From assembly GCF_003325375.1 (NCBI RefSeq), contig NZ_CP030862.1, positions 3,909,501-3,973,500 of the forward strand: a stretch of DNA of 64,000 nt, given 5' to 3'. Below the pieces are notes generated by a model that saw only the letters and a program-made list of their open reading frames with translations, had not been told where the DNA came from and did not search any database. How positions within the stretch are numbered: the first letter of the stretch is position 1; every line of letters begins with the position of its first letter. Origin of the DNA: Streptomyces globosus. GTDB lineage: Bacteria > Actinomycetota > Actinomycetes > Streptomycetales > Streptomycetaceae. Shown here piece after piece: positions 49,908 through 60,129 of this stretch. Position numbers and translations under genes: made by a program.

Positions 49908-50183
49908 TCAGGTCGTCAGGCGGCTGTTGACGCCCTCGCGGCCGTCCGCCTCGTCCTCGTTGAACCAGTAGTCGCCCGCGGCGAGGTAGCGGAACTGGTG
50001 CACCCGCTGCGCCTCCAGCCGCACGGTGACGGCGCGGTTCCCGTCCGCCCGGGGGGTCAGCCGGTGGGTACCGGGCGTCCAGCCGTTGAAGTCGCCGACG
50101 ACGCTGACGTCGCCCGCGGGCTCCTCGGGCGGGAGGACGAACGTCACCTCGGTGCGGTTCTTGCGAGCGGTGCGCTCCAGCAC
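49908..50183 (-). CDS. Small CBM48/isoamylase-early-set domain protein
   Basis: A 91-residue protein consisting of one glycogen-binding (AMPK-beta/CBM48) domain: VTFVLPPEEPAGDVSVVGDF, NGWTPGTHRLTPRADGNRAV and FRYLAAGDYWFNEDEADGRE. The GDFNGW motif is the diagnostic core. No catalytic domain is attached, so it may target another enzyme to glycogen or starch-like glucan, or bind sugar as a sensor. GTG 50183 follows GGAAGGAGCGCTC. It stands between two AraC regulators. Confidence 0.78.
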   Translation of the reverse strand: MLERTARKNRTEVTFVLPPEEPAGDVSVVGDFNGWTPGTHRLTPRADGNRAVTVRLEAQRVHQFRYLAAGDYWFNEDEADGREGVNSRLTT

Positions 50184-50406
50184 GAGCGCTCCTTCCTCTG
50201 GGGGTGGTACCGGGACATGGCGCCGGGGCGGCCGACTGGCGGGCGGCCGCCCCGGCCGTGCGGCCCTCAAGGTGTACCCCGGGGCCGGCGCCGTGCGCGG
50301 GAGGCGACACGCCCGGGCGGGCCGGATCGTTTCGCTCTGCGGACCCCCTGGGGCCGCGGGCCCGCGTGCGCCGGGGACCGTCCGCGAAGCGAAATCCATG
50401 CGCCGC

Positions 50407-51378
50407 TCACCCGGACGGCCGACTCCGGCGCAAGGTTTCGCCTGGGGGCTCCCCGTACACGGCGGCGTACGCGTTCGAGAACAACGCGGGCCGCCCCCAC
50501 CCCCACCGGGCGGCGACGGCCGCGACCGCGGCCGGGACGCCGGCGGCGGACCCGGCGGCGAGGTCGGCGTGCGCCCGCATCAGGCGCACGCGCCTCAGGT
50601 AGGCGCGGGGCGTGGTGCCGACGGCGGCGGCGAACGCCGCGTGCAGTACGCGGGGCGGGACTCCGGCCGCGGCGGCCATGTCCGACGGGCCGACGGCCCG
50701 GTCGGCGTGGTCGTGCGCGAACTCCGCGGCGCGGCGCAGGACGGCCGGGCCGACGCGCCCCGCCCCCGGTGCGAGGGGGTCGGGGCGGGTGCGGAACCCG
50801 GGGAAGGCCTCCAGGGCGACGGCCGCGAGGAGGCGGGCCGCGGCGTCCCTCACGAGGGGCGTGCCGGGGCCGGTGGCGGCGGGGCCGCTGTCCAGCAGGC
50901 TCCAGGCGTAGCGGACGGCGGCGCGCCAGCGGGCGGTCTCGGCGGGCGCGTCGGCGGTGTGCAGGCCGGGCGGGATGGGCGCGTCGGGCGGCAGTCCGGC
51001 GACGTCGCGCAGCAGCCCGGGGTGGAGGACGGCGGCGCGGGCGTGCATGTGCTCGACGGCGGTGCGCATGGGCGTGCCGGGCGCGGCGGCGAGGAGGACG
51101 CCGCCGGCGGCGTACGCGCCGGAGCGGCCGCAGTCGAGCCGCACCCGGCCGCCGAGCACGTCGAGGACGAGAAGGTGGTCGAGCGGCTGCACGTCGTAGA
51201 CGACCGAGGCGGCCAGGCGGCCTTGGTCCAGGCAGAGGGCGCCGGAGGTGCGCCGCTCGTGGTGGAAGACGGAGCCGCTGCGCGCGGCGGAGCCGAGGCG
51301 GACGGCGGTGCCGTACGCCTCGGCGAGGTAGGCGCGGGTCTCGTCGGCGGACGTGGTCCGGAAGAGGGTGCTGTGCAC
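50407..51378 (-). CDS. AraC-family transcriptional regulator (second copy)
   Basis: A 323-residue AraC regulator related to the one at 48405. It starts VHSTLFRTTSADETRAYLAE (both copies have an E-A-x-R-A-[YF]-L-E-E-A-Y-G-type opening), has an AraC-like ligand domain to about residue 190, and ends with FAHDHADRAVGPSDMAAAAG, VPPRVLHAAFAAAVGTTPRA, YLRRVRLMRAHADLAAG and WGWGRPALFSNAYAAVYGEP. The second helix-turn-helix is present. The start GTG 51378 is a choice from several possible; no strong ribosome-binding site is visible. Confidence 0.82.
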   Translation of the reverse strand: MHSTLFRTTSADETRAYLAEAYGTAVRLGSAARSGSVFHHERRTSGALCLDQGRLAASVVYDVQPLDHLLVLDVLGGRVRLDCGRSGAYAAGGVLLAAAPGTPMRTAVEHMHARAAVLHPGLLRDVAGLPPDAPIPPGLHTADAPAETARWRAAVRYAWSLLDSGPAATGPGTPLVRDAAARLLAAVALEAFPGFRTRPDPLAPGAGRVGPAVLRRAAEFAHDHADRAVGPSDMAAAAGVPPRVLHAAFAAAVGTTPRAYLRRVRLMRAHADLAAGSAAGVPAAVAAVAARWGWGRPALFSNAYAAVYGEPPGETLRRSRPSG

Positions 51379-51685
51379 GGCATCCGCGACGGCCGCGGGG
51401 CCGTCCGGCGGGGTTGCGCGGTGCCGGGCGCCGTCGCCCGACCGGGTTAAGGCCCGGGGCCGGCCCGGCCCGTCGCGTCCCGGGCCGGGGCGGCCGCCGG
51501 TGCCGCCGCCGTCGCTGCCCGTCCCGGTCAGTCGCCCGGCATCGTCCCTGCGCTCCACGGGCCGCACCTTACTGGGCCGCGTGCGGGGGTACGGGCCGGA
51601 TTCACCGGAACCGCGGTACGGGGGCGCCCGGCCGTCCCGGAAACGAAACTCCTTGCGCGGCTCCCGCGCCGGCGGGAGGGGCGGG
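51379..51685. other. 307-bp gap upstream of the second AraC gene
   Basis: No gene, hairpin or palindrome stands out. It should contain the AraC promoter. Confidence 0.4.
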
Positions 51686-51979
51686 TCACCGGGCCCGTGG
51701 GCGGGCGCGGGCGGGGTGTACGGGCGGGTCTGGCGGGTCGGCGGGCGCGGGGCGCTCCAGGGCCGTCGGCGGGCCGGGGCCCGCGTTGGCGGCGGCATAC
51801 CGCTCGGGGTCGGCCGGGGGCGCCGTGGAGCCGGTGCCGCGGCGGGAGGGGGCGCCGGGCGGGCGCCCGTGCTCGTCGACCATGGCGCCCTCGTCGGGGA
51901 GCTGGAGCGGCGCCGGGCCGGCCTCGCGCGTGCGGGCGGGACTCCCGTCTGCCGTGTCTGCCGTGTCTGCCGTGTCCAT
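51686..51979 (-). CDS. Small Pro/Ala-rich hypothetical protein
   Basis: A 97-residue protein starting MDTADTADTADGSPARTREA and continuing with LPDEGAMVDEHGRPPGAPSR and a C-terminal Pro/Arg-rich end. No domain, signal peptide or membrane segment. GCAGGAGCGGACC lies directly upstream of ATG 51979 at ideal spacing, which is the main reason for accepting it. The triple Thr-Ala-Asp repeat at the start echoes acidic repeats in the protein at 46193. It is divergent from the histidine-kinase gene. Function unknown. Confidence 0.5.
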   Translation of the reverse strand: MDTADTADTADGSPARTREAGPAPLQLPDEGAMVDEHGRPPGAPSRRGTGSTAPPADPERYAAANAGPGPPTALERPAPADPPDPPVHPARARPRAR

Positions 51980-52097
51980 GGTCCGCTCCTGCCCGGCGGC
52001 GGCCCGCGCACACCAACGGCCCGGCCGGGGGCGGGGAGCCGGGAGGCGTGCTCCGTGCCACAGTGGAGTAGTCGAGGAGACGGCCAAGGGAAGCCTC

Positions 52098-55055
<2,958 letters not shown>

Positions 55056-55124
55056 CCGCCGTTCCCGGGCGCGGTTGCCGGAGGGACCCCCGGGCAGACG
55101 CACAGACACGGAGACGACACCACG

Positions 55125-55241
55125 ATGCCCGCACATGGCAGCGACCGCGGTGCCGCCGACGGCGAGGGCGCAGGCCGCTCCGCCGCGCGGCGGGAGACCG
55201 CGCCACCGCCACCCGCAGGGAAGGCCCCTGATCCGCAATGA
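55125..55241 (+). CDS. Putative 38-residue peptide coupled to the PP2C gene
   Basis: ATG 55125 opens a frame MPAHGSDRGAADGEGAGRSA ending PAGKAPDPQ, whose TGA overlaps the ATG of the phosphatase gene (ATGA). The codon use has normal GC at third positions. No domain. The ribosome-binding site (GGAG, 12 bases away) is weak, so this may only be a translational-coupling frame. Confidence 0.4.
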   Translation: MPAHGSDRGAADGEGAGRSAARRETAPPPPAGKAPDPQ

Positions 55242-57517
55242 GCGTGCAGCGCAGCGGTCTGGCCTCGGCCGTCGCCGAACTGACGGCCGAGGTGTCCGCC
55301 CTGCACGCAGAGCGCGGGCGGCGCCGGCTGATCGACCTGGCCTCCGGGGTGCTCGCCGGGCAGCTGACCCTCTCCCCCGTCGAGGCGACCGAGCACCTCC
55401 TGCGCCTGGCCGCGTCGACGGGCCTGTCCGCGGTCGACCTGGCCGCCGACATCGTGAACGCGGCCGCCGGGACGCACGTCTCCGACGGGCCCGCCGAACC
55501 GGAGGAACGCACCACCGCCGAGGCCCGCCGCATCCGGCGCGGCATCGCCGCCACCGCGTCCTCGGACACCGCCACCGCGGCGGCGGCCGCCCTGTTGGAG
55601 AACGGCCTGCACCGGCTTGGCGTCGAGGCGGTGTACCTGTGGCGGCGCACTCCGACGGACTGCCTGGAACTGGCCGGGGAGGCCGGCGCCGACCCGCAGG
55701 AGGCCGCCCACTGGCACTGGATCCCGCCCGAGGCGGGCGGCCCGCTGCACCGGGTCCTCATCGGCGGGGAGGCCGAATGGCTGCCCTCGGGCCCCGGGCC
55801 CGACGAGCGGCTGCCCGGCGGGCGGCCCGACGCGGCGCGGGCGCTGCTGCCGCTGGTGCTGGACGGCCGCACGGTCGGCGTGGCGCTCGCCGTGTGGTCC
55901 GGCCGGGCGCCCCTGGACCCGGCCGTACGGGACAGCGTCACGGCACTGTGCGCGCCGGCCGCGCACCGCCTGGAGACGGCGGACACCGGGCAGGGGGTGC
56001 CGCCGCAGCTTGCCGCCCTGCTGGCGCAGCTGGACCATCCGGGGGTCGTGGTCTGCCCGTCGGCCGGGGAGGTGCCGCCGGCGGCCGGCGGCCTGCCCGC
56101 GCACACCGTGGACTACCTCAACCCGGCCGCGCTGCGGGAGTTGGGGTCCTTCCCGTCCGCCGCCGGCCGGCCGGCCGCGCAGCTGTACCCGTCCGTCCAC
56201 GACGAGCTGGTGGGGCTGATCGCCCGGGCGAACGCGACGGGCGCTCCGCAGTACGCGCCCGCTCTGCCCGGTCTCCGGCCGGACGCCGCGCCGGAGGCGG
56301 AGTCCCCCCGGCCGGAGATGGCCGAGGTGCGGGTGCTCCCGCTCGGGGGCGGGCGCGCCGCGGTGCTGTGGCACCCGGGAAGCCCGCGCGGTGCGCCGCT
56401 CGCCCTGGCGCTGAACCGGCTCGACCGGCTGGCCGCGTTCGAGGACGACGCGTCCGGCGGGTCGGCCTGGGGCCCGGATGCGTACACGGTGTTCGGCCTC
56501 GACCCCGCCGGCCCGCCGCTTCCGCTGCGCTCCCTGGGCAAGCGGCTGCATCCCGAGGACACCGTCGTCCTGGACGGCCTGCTGGCCTCGATCACTGACG
56601 GGCACACCGGCGGCCAGTGCCTGGTGCGGGTCTACCGGCCCGACGGCGGGGTGCGGCACGTGCGGATCGCCGCCGAGCCGGTCCTGGCGGGCTCGTCACT
56701 CGTCGGCATCGCCGGCGTGTACCAGGACGTCTCGGTGCAGCACCACACGGAGCTGGCGCTCACCGCCACCTTCGAGCAGCTGTCGGCCGCCCAGGCCGAG
56801 GCCGTCCTCCGCGACCAGCTGGTGCTGCGGCTCCAGCAGGCGATCGTCCCGGAGGCACCGTCGCTGGAGACGCCGCCCGGGCTGCGGGTCGCGGCCCGCT
56901 ACCGGCCGGCCGCCGTGGAGGACCGGGTCGGAGGCGACTGGTACGACGTGCACCCCCTGCCCGGAGGCCGCGTGCTGGTGACGGTCGGGGACATCGCGGG
57001 GCACGGGATCGGCGCCGCCACCGCGATGATCGCCCTGCGGGGCGCGCTGCACGGACTGGCGTTCACGGGCGCCCCTCCCGAGCAGCTGATGGGCTGGCTC
57101 AACGATGTCGCGCTCGGTACGCCGGGCCAGCCCACGGCGACCGCGGTGTGCGCCCTGTTCGACCCGGCGGACCGCACCCTGGCCTGGGCCGGGGCCGGGC
57201 ATCCGCCGCCGCTGCTGCTGCGGAGCGGCCGCGCCCGGTTCCTCGACGGGTCGCAGAACGTGCTGCTCGGGGCGCTGCCGGGGGCCGCGTACGAGGGGCG
57301 GGCGACGCAGCTGGAGGCCGGGGACACGCTGCTGCTGTACACCGACGGCTTCATCGAGCGGCGGCACACGGGGCTGGACGAGAGCCTGGCCTCCCTCCAG
57401 GTGGCCGCGGAGCGGCTGCGTCCGGGCCTGGTGGAGGACCAGGCGGACCAGCTCATGGAGGCGGCCGAAGGGGACACGGAGGACGACACGAGCCTGGTGG
57501 TCGTTCAGGTGTCCTGA
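55238..57517 (+). CDS. PP2C/SpoIIE phosphatase with ANTAR, GAF and PAS-like domains
   Basis: A 759-residue soluble protein. An ANTAR-like helical segment lies near 15-70 (RRRLIDLASGVLAGQLTLSP, VEATEHLLRLAASTGLSAVD), then a GAF-like domain (about 100-240), a PAS-like region (about 405-505, ending VRIAAEPVLAGSSLVGIAGV), and the C-terminal SpoIIE phosphatase (about 540-755): VGGDWYDVHPLPGG, VGDIAGHGIGAATAMIALRG, AGAGHPPPLLL, LLYTDGFIERR and EDDTSLVVVQ. It should dephosphorylate an anti-sigma antagonist; the STAS protein encoded by the convergent gene is the obvious partner (inference). It probably shares an operon with the upstream kinase. Confidence 0.9.
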   Translation: MSVQRSGLASAVAELTAEVSALHAERGRRRLIDLASGVLAGQLTLSPVEATEHLLRLAASTGLSAVDLAADIVNAAAGTHVSDGPAEPEERTTAEARRIRRGIAATASSDTATAAAAALLENGLHRLGVEAVYLWRRTPTDCLELAGEAGADPQEAAHWHWIPPEAGGPLHRVLIGGEAEWLPSGPGPDERLPGGRPDAARALLPLVLDGRTVGVALAVWSGRAPLDPAVRDSVTALCAPAAHRLETADTGQGVPPQLAALLAQLDHPGVVVCPSAGEVPPAAGGLPAHTVDYLNPAALRELGSFPSAAGRPAAQLYPSVHDELVGLIARANATGAPQYAPALPGLRPDAAPEAESPRPEMAEVRVLPLGGGRAAVLWHPGSPRGAPLALALNRLDRLAAFEDDASGGSAWGPDAYTVFGLDPAGPPLPLRSLGKRLHPEDTVVLDGLLASITDGHTGGQCLVRVYRPDGGVRHVRIAAEPVLAGSSLVGIAGVYQDVSVQHHTELALTATFEQLSAAQAEAVLRDQLVLRLQQAIVPEAPSLETPPGLRVAARYRPAAVEDRVGGDWYDVHPLPGGRVLVTVGDIAGHGIGAATAMIALRGALHGLAFTGAPPEQLMGWLNDVALGTPGQPTATAVCALFDPADRTLAWAGAGHPPPLLLRSGRARFLDGSQNVLLGALPGAAYEGRATQLEAGDTLLLYTDGFIERRHTGLDESLASLQVAAERLRPGLVEDQADQLMEAAEGDTEDDTSLVVVQVS

Positions 57518-57927
57518 CCCGCCGTCCGGCCGGCGCTCAGGCCCGTGTCGAGGTCGGGGTGGACGCGGAAGACGCCGTCGGCGCCGGTGAGGTGGAACAT
57601 GCGGGCGACCTGCTGCGTGGGCCCTGCGAGTTCCATGGTCCCGCCCGCGGCGCGCGCGACGAGGCGGGCGCGGAGCAGGATGTTCAGGCCGGTCGAGTCG
57701 CAGAACCGCAGCCGGGACAGGTCGACCAGCAGGTGCGGGGCGCCGCCCGCCGCGGTCGGGGCGTTCAGCGCGGCCTGCAGGGCGTCGCGCAGTGGCTCGG
57801 CGGTGTCGTGGTCGAGTTCGCCGGCCAGCAGGAGGACGACCGTCCCGGTGTCCGGCCGGACTTCGACGGCGAGGGCGCCGCCGTCGCCGCGTGCACCTTC
57901 CCGACTTCCGGCCGGCGGCGTGACCAT
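57505..57927 (-). CDS. STAS-domain anti-sigma factor antagonist
   Basis: A 140-residue protein of the SpoIIAA/RsbV type. ALAVEVRPDTGTVVLLLAGE, LDHDTAEPLRDALQAAL and VDLSRLRFCDSTGLNILLRA contain the phosphorylatable Ser in the DSTG motif. An N-terminal 25-residue extension precedes the fold. It binds an anti-sigma factor when unphosphorylated, releasing a sigma factor; a PP2C phosphatase reactivates it. GGGAGGTTTCG precedes ATG 57927. Its last 13 bases overlap the stop of the convergent phosphatase gene. No anti-sigma kinase lies beside it. Confidence 0.88.
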   Translation of the reverse strand: MVTPPAGSREGARGDGGALAVEVRPDTGTVVLLLAGELDHDTAEPLRDALQAALNAPTAAGGAPHLLVDLSRLRFCDSTGLNILLRARLVARAAGGTMELAGPTQQVARMFHLTGADGVFRVHPDLDTGLSAGRTAGQDT

Positions 57928-58085
57928 CGAAACCTCCCGGGGAAGTGCGGGCCCGAGCTTCGCCGTCCGCCTACCCCCGGCGGGCCGCAGCATGCACCGG
58001 GCGCGGCCCCGGTCGGCGCCGGGGGTGCAAGGGGCGGGGATACTGCGGGAGCACCGCATCGCACGCCTTCCCCTGTGAGGTCATC

Positions 58086-58913
58086 TTGAGCGGAAAAGCG
58101 CCCGTTTCCAGCCTCGACGGCTGGCGCCGGGACCGGTTCTCCCGGAACGGAACGGCCCGTGACGTGTACGAGCGGGGCGAGGGGCCCGGCGTCGTGCTGA
58201 TGCCGGAGCTGCCCGGCATCACCCCGGAGGTCCTCGGGCTGGCCCGGCACCTCGCCGACAGCGGCTTCACCGTGGTGGTGCCGTCCCTGTTCGGGACGCC
58301 CGGCGCCGCACCGTCCGCGGCCCGGGCGGCGGCGGTCGTCGGTCGCGCCTGCGTCTCCCGCGAGTTCCGGGCCCTCGCCCTGAACGCCCGGCGGCCCCTC
58401 GCCGACTGGATACGCGCCCTGGCACGGGACCTCGCCGCACGGACGCCGGGACCCGGCGTGGGCGTGGTCGGCCTGTGCTTCACGGGCGGTTTCGCGCTCG
58501 CGGCGGCCGTGGACGGCTCGGTGCTCGCCGCGGTCGCCGGGCATCCGTCGCTGCCGCTGCCGCTGGGCGCCGCGCGCCGGGCCGATGCGGGGCTGTCGGA
58601 GGAGGAGCTGCGGGCGGTGGGCCGGCGCATGCGGGAGGACGGGCTGTGCGTCCTCGGGGCGCGGTTCACCGGGGACGGGCTGGTCCCCGGCGACCGTTTC
58701 GCGACGCTCCGGGCCCGGCTCGGCGACGCGTTCGAGTACATCGAGCTGGACTCCGGGCCGGGCAACGCGGCGGGCTTCGGCCGGAAGGCGCACTCGGTGC
58801 TGACGCGGGAGGTCCGGGAGGCGGAGGGGCATCCCGCGCTGGCCGCCCGGGAGCGGACCGTGGAGTTCCTGCGGCGGCGCCTGGCGCCGCCACGGGACCC
58901 GGGCAGCGGCTGA
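58086..58913 (+). CDS. Dienelactone hydrolase family protein
   Basis: A 275-residue alpha/beta hydrolase. Start TTG 58086 follows TGAGGTCATC; N-terminal LSGKAPVSSLDGWRRDRFSR, then GPGVVLMPELPGITPEVLGL. The nucleophile elbow is VGVVGLCFTGGFALAAAVDG (Cys of GxCxGG), the acid is Asp in TGDGLVPGDRF, and His in GFGRKAHSVLTREV completes the triad. PELPGI is a DLH marker. It should hydrolyse an ester or lactone; the physiological substrate is unknown. The STAS gene is divergent, with 158 bases between starts. Confidence 0.85.
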   Translation: MSGKAPVSSLDGWRRDRFSRNGTARDVYERGEGPGVVLMPELPGITPEVLGLARHLADSGFTVVVPSLFGTPGAAPSAARAAAVVGRACVSREFRALALNARRPLADWIRALARDLAARTPGPGVGVVGLCFTGGFALAAAVDGSVLAAVAGHPSLPLPLGAARRADAGLSEEELRAVGRRMREDGLCVLGARFTGDGLVPGDRFATLRARLGDAFEYIELDSGPGNAAGFGRKAHSVLTREVREAEGHPALAARERTVEFLRRRLAPPRDPGSG

Positions 58914-59715
58914 CCCCGGCGCCGGCGCCCGGCGGATCCGGTCGGGCGGTCTGGGCCGGCCAGGTGTCGACGGCCGCCGCCCACACCTGGAACTCGGTGT
59001 CCCCGTCGCCGATCTGGGCGTACAGCTGCAGGACCAGGTGCCGGCCGTCGACCTCCCCGGTGGCGGACCACTCGCCGCCGCCGCTGCGCAGGCTGCTCCG
59101 CGCGCCGGGGAGGGGGTCGCCGAAGGCGGCGCGCAGGCGCTGTCCAGGGTGCGGGCGATCTCGTCGAAGCAGTCCTGGGTGCGGTCGAGGAGGAAGGGGT
59201 ACTCCGCGAGCCACTCCGCGGCGAGCCACCGGGAGGCGAGCACGGCGAGGGCGCCGCCCCGGACGCGTTCCAGGTCGTGCGCGTCGAGGTCGGACAGGTC
59301 GTACGGGTCGTCGCCGCCGAAGATCAGCGAGCGGGGGGTGGAAGGGGCGGGCGGGCGCCGCCGGCAGCTGCCGGGCCGCCTCGGCGGTGTCGCCGTCCCA
59401 GGCGCCGTCTCGGTCGGTGCAGTGGCGGACGCTCCCGGAAAGCCGGGCCCGCGGAGGCTCGAACGTGCCGACGGCCGCGCTGCCGCTCCAGACGGCTGCG
59501 CCGGAGGCGTCGCGGAGGGTGGCCGTGCCGCCGTCGGCGGCCGCCTCGGTACGGCACACGTCGCGGCCCTCGCGGTCGACGCGGACCACCGCCCCGCCGG
59601 CCGTCACGAACGGGGCCAGGCCGTGGCCGCCGCCGAAGCCGGTGGTCCAGCCGTCGTCGTCGGTGACGGGTTCCGGGTGCGGCACGGGGGTGAACCGGCC
59701 GTCGGTGCACAGCAC
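58914..59715 (-). pseudogene. Uncharacterised actinobacterial protein gene broken by two frameshifts
   Basis: Three frame segments read as one protein. From GTG 59715: LCTDGRFTPVPHPEPVTDDD, WTTGFGGGHGLAPFVTAGGA, FEPPRARLSGSVRHCTDRDG. Near 59340 the coherent text moves to another frame (SLIFGGDDPYDLSDLDAHDL, WLAEYPFLLDRTQDCFDEIA), and near 59142 it moves back (RLRAAFGDPLPG, GEWSATGEVDGRHLVLQLYA, FQVWAAAVDTWPA). The first shift is +1 in a G-rich run, the second -1 (a missing C would restore LDSALRAAFGD). Either the gene is inactive or the assembly has two errors. No stop appears until 58666. Function unknown. Confidence 0.65.
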
Positions 59716-59723
59716 TCCCCGGT

Positions 59724-59912
59724 CCGGCCGCTCTTGACGAGGTGTGGTTCCTCGCCCCGGAGGGCGGGTTGCGGGTGCGGCGGCTGGTGGCCCGTCACGT
59801 CCGGCACGGCAGGGCCCCGGACCGGGCGCGGGAGTGGGTGGAGCGCTCGGACGAGGCGCACGCCCGGCTCGTCGCCCGTGGGCGCCGCCGTGCGGATCTC
59901 GTCGTGGAGTGA
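59724..59912 (+). pseudogene. C-terminal remnant of a nucleoside/nucleotide kinase family protein
   Basis: The frame reads LDEVWFLAPEGGLRVRRLVA, then RHVRHGRAPDRAREWVERSD and EAHARLVARGRRRADLVVE before the stop. This is the end of the uridine-kinase/phosphoribulokinase-like 'nucleoside/nucleotide kinase' family, including the lid helix with its Glu-Arg-Ser-Asp-Glu motif. The P-loop and everything upstream are missing, and the sequence before 59724 belongs to another gene on the opposite strand. A deletion or rearrangement junction is inferred. Confidence 0.6.
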
Positions 59913-60010
59913 GGACAGGGCGGTGGGGCGCCGCGGGCAGCGGGGTCTGCCCCCGCGCACCTGGCGGGCCGCGGCCCGGCGGGCGTATCCGTAGAGGGCG
60001 GGGGAAACTC

Positions 60011-60062
60011 CCGCCGCGGGGCGTACGGGCGGAGGCGGGGCCGCTCGTACGCCCCGCGGCGG
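60011..60062. terminator. Long hairpin, terminator of the SARP regulator gene
   Basis: Perfect 17-bp stem: CCGCCGCGGGGCGTACG at 60011-60027 with its complement at 60046-60062, loop 18 bases. It lies 68-119 bases beyond the regulator stop on the minus strand and would also end the remnant on the plus strand. Confidence 0.75.
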
Positions 60063-60129
60063 CGGGGCTCGGCCGGCGGGCAGAAGACCGCCGACGGGGC
60101 GCGGGGGGGGCCTGGTCGGCGGCCCGGGG

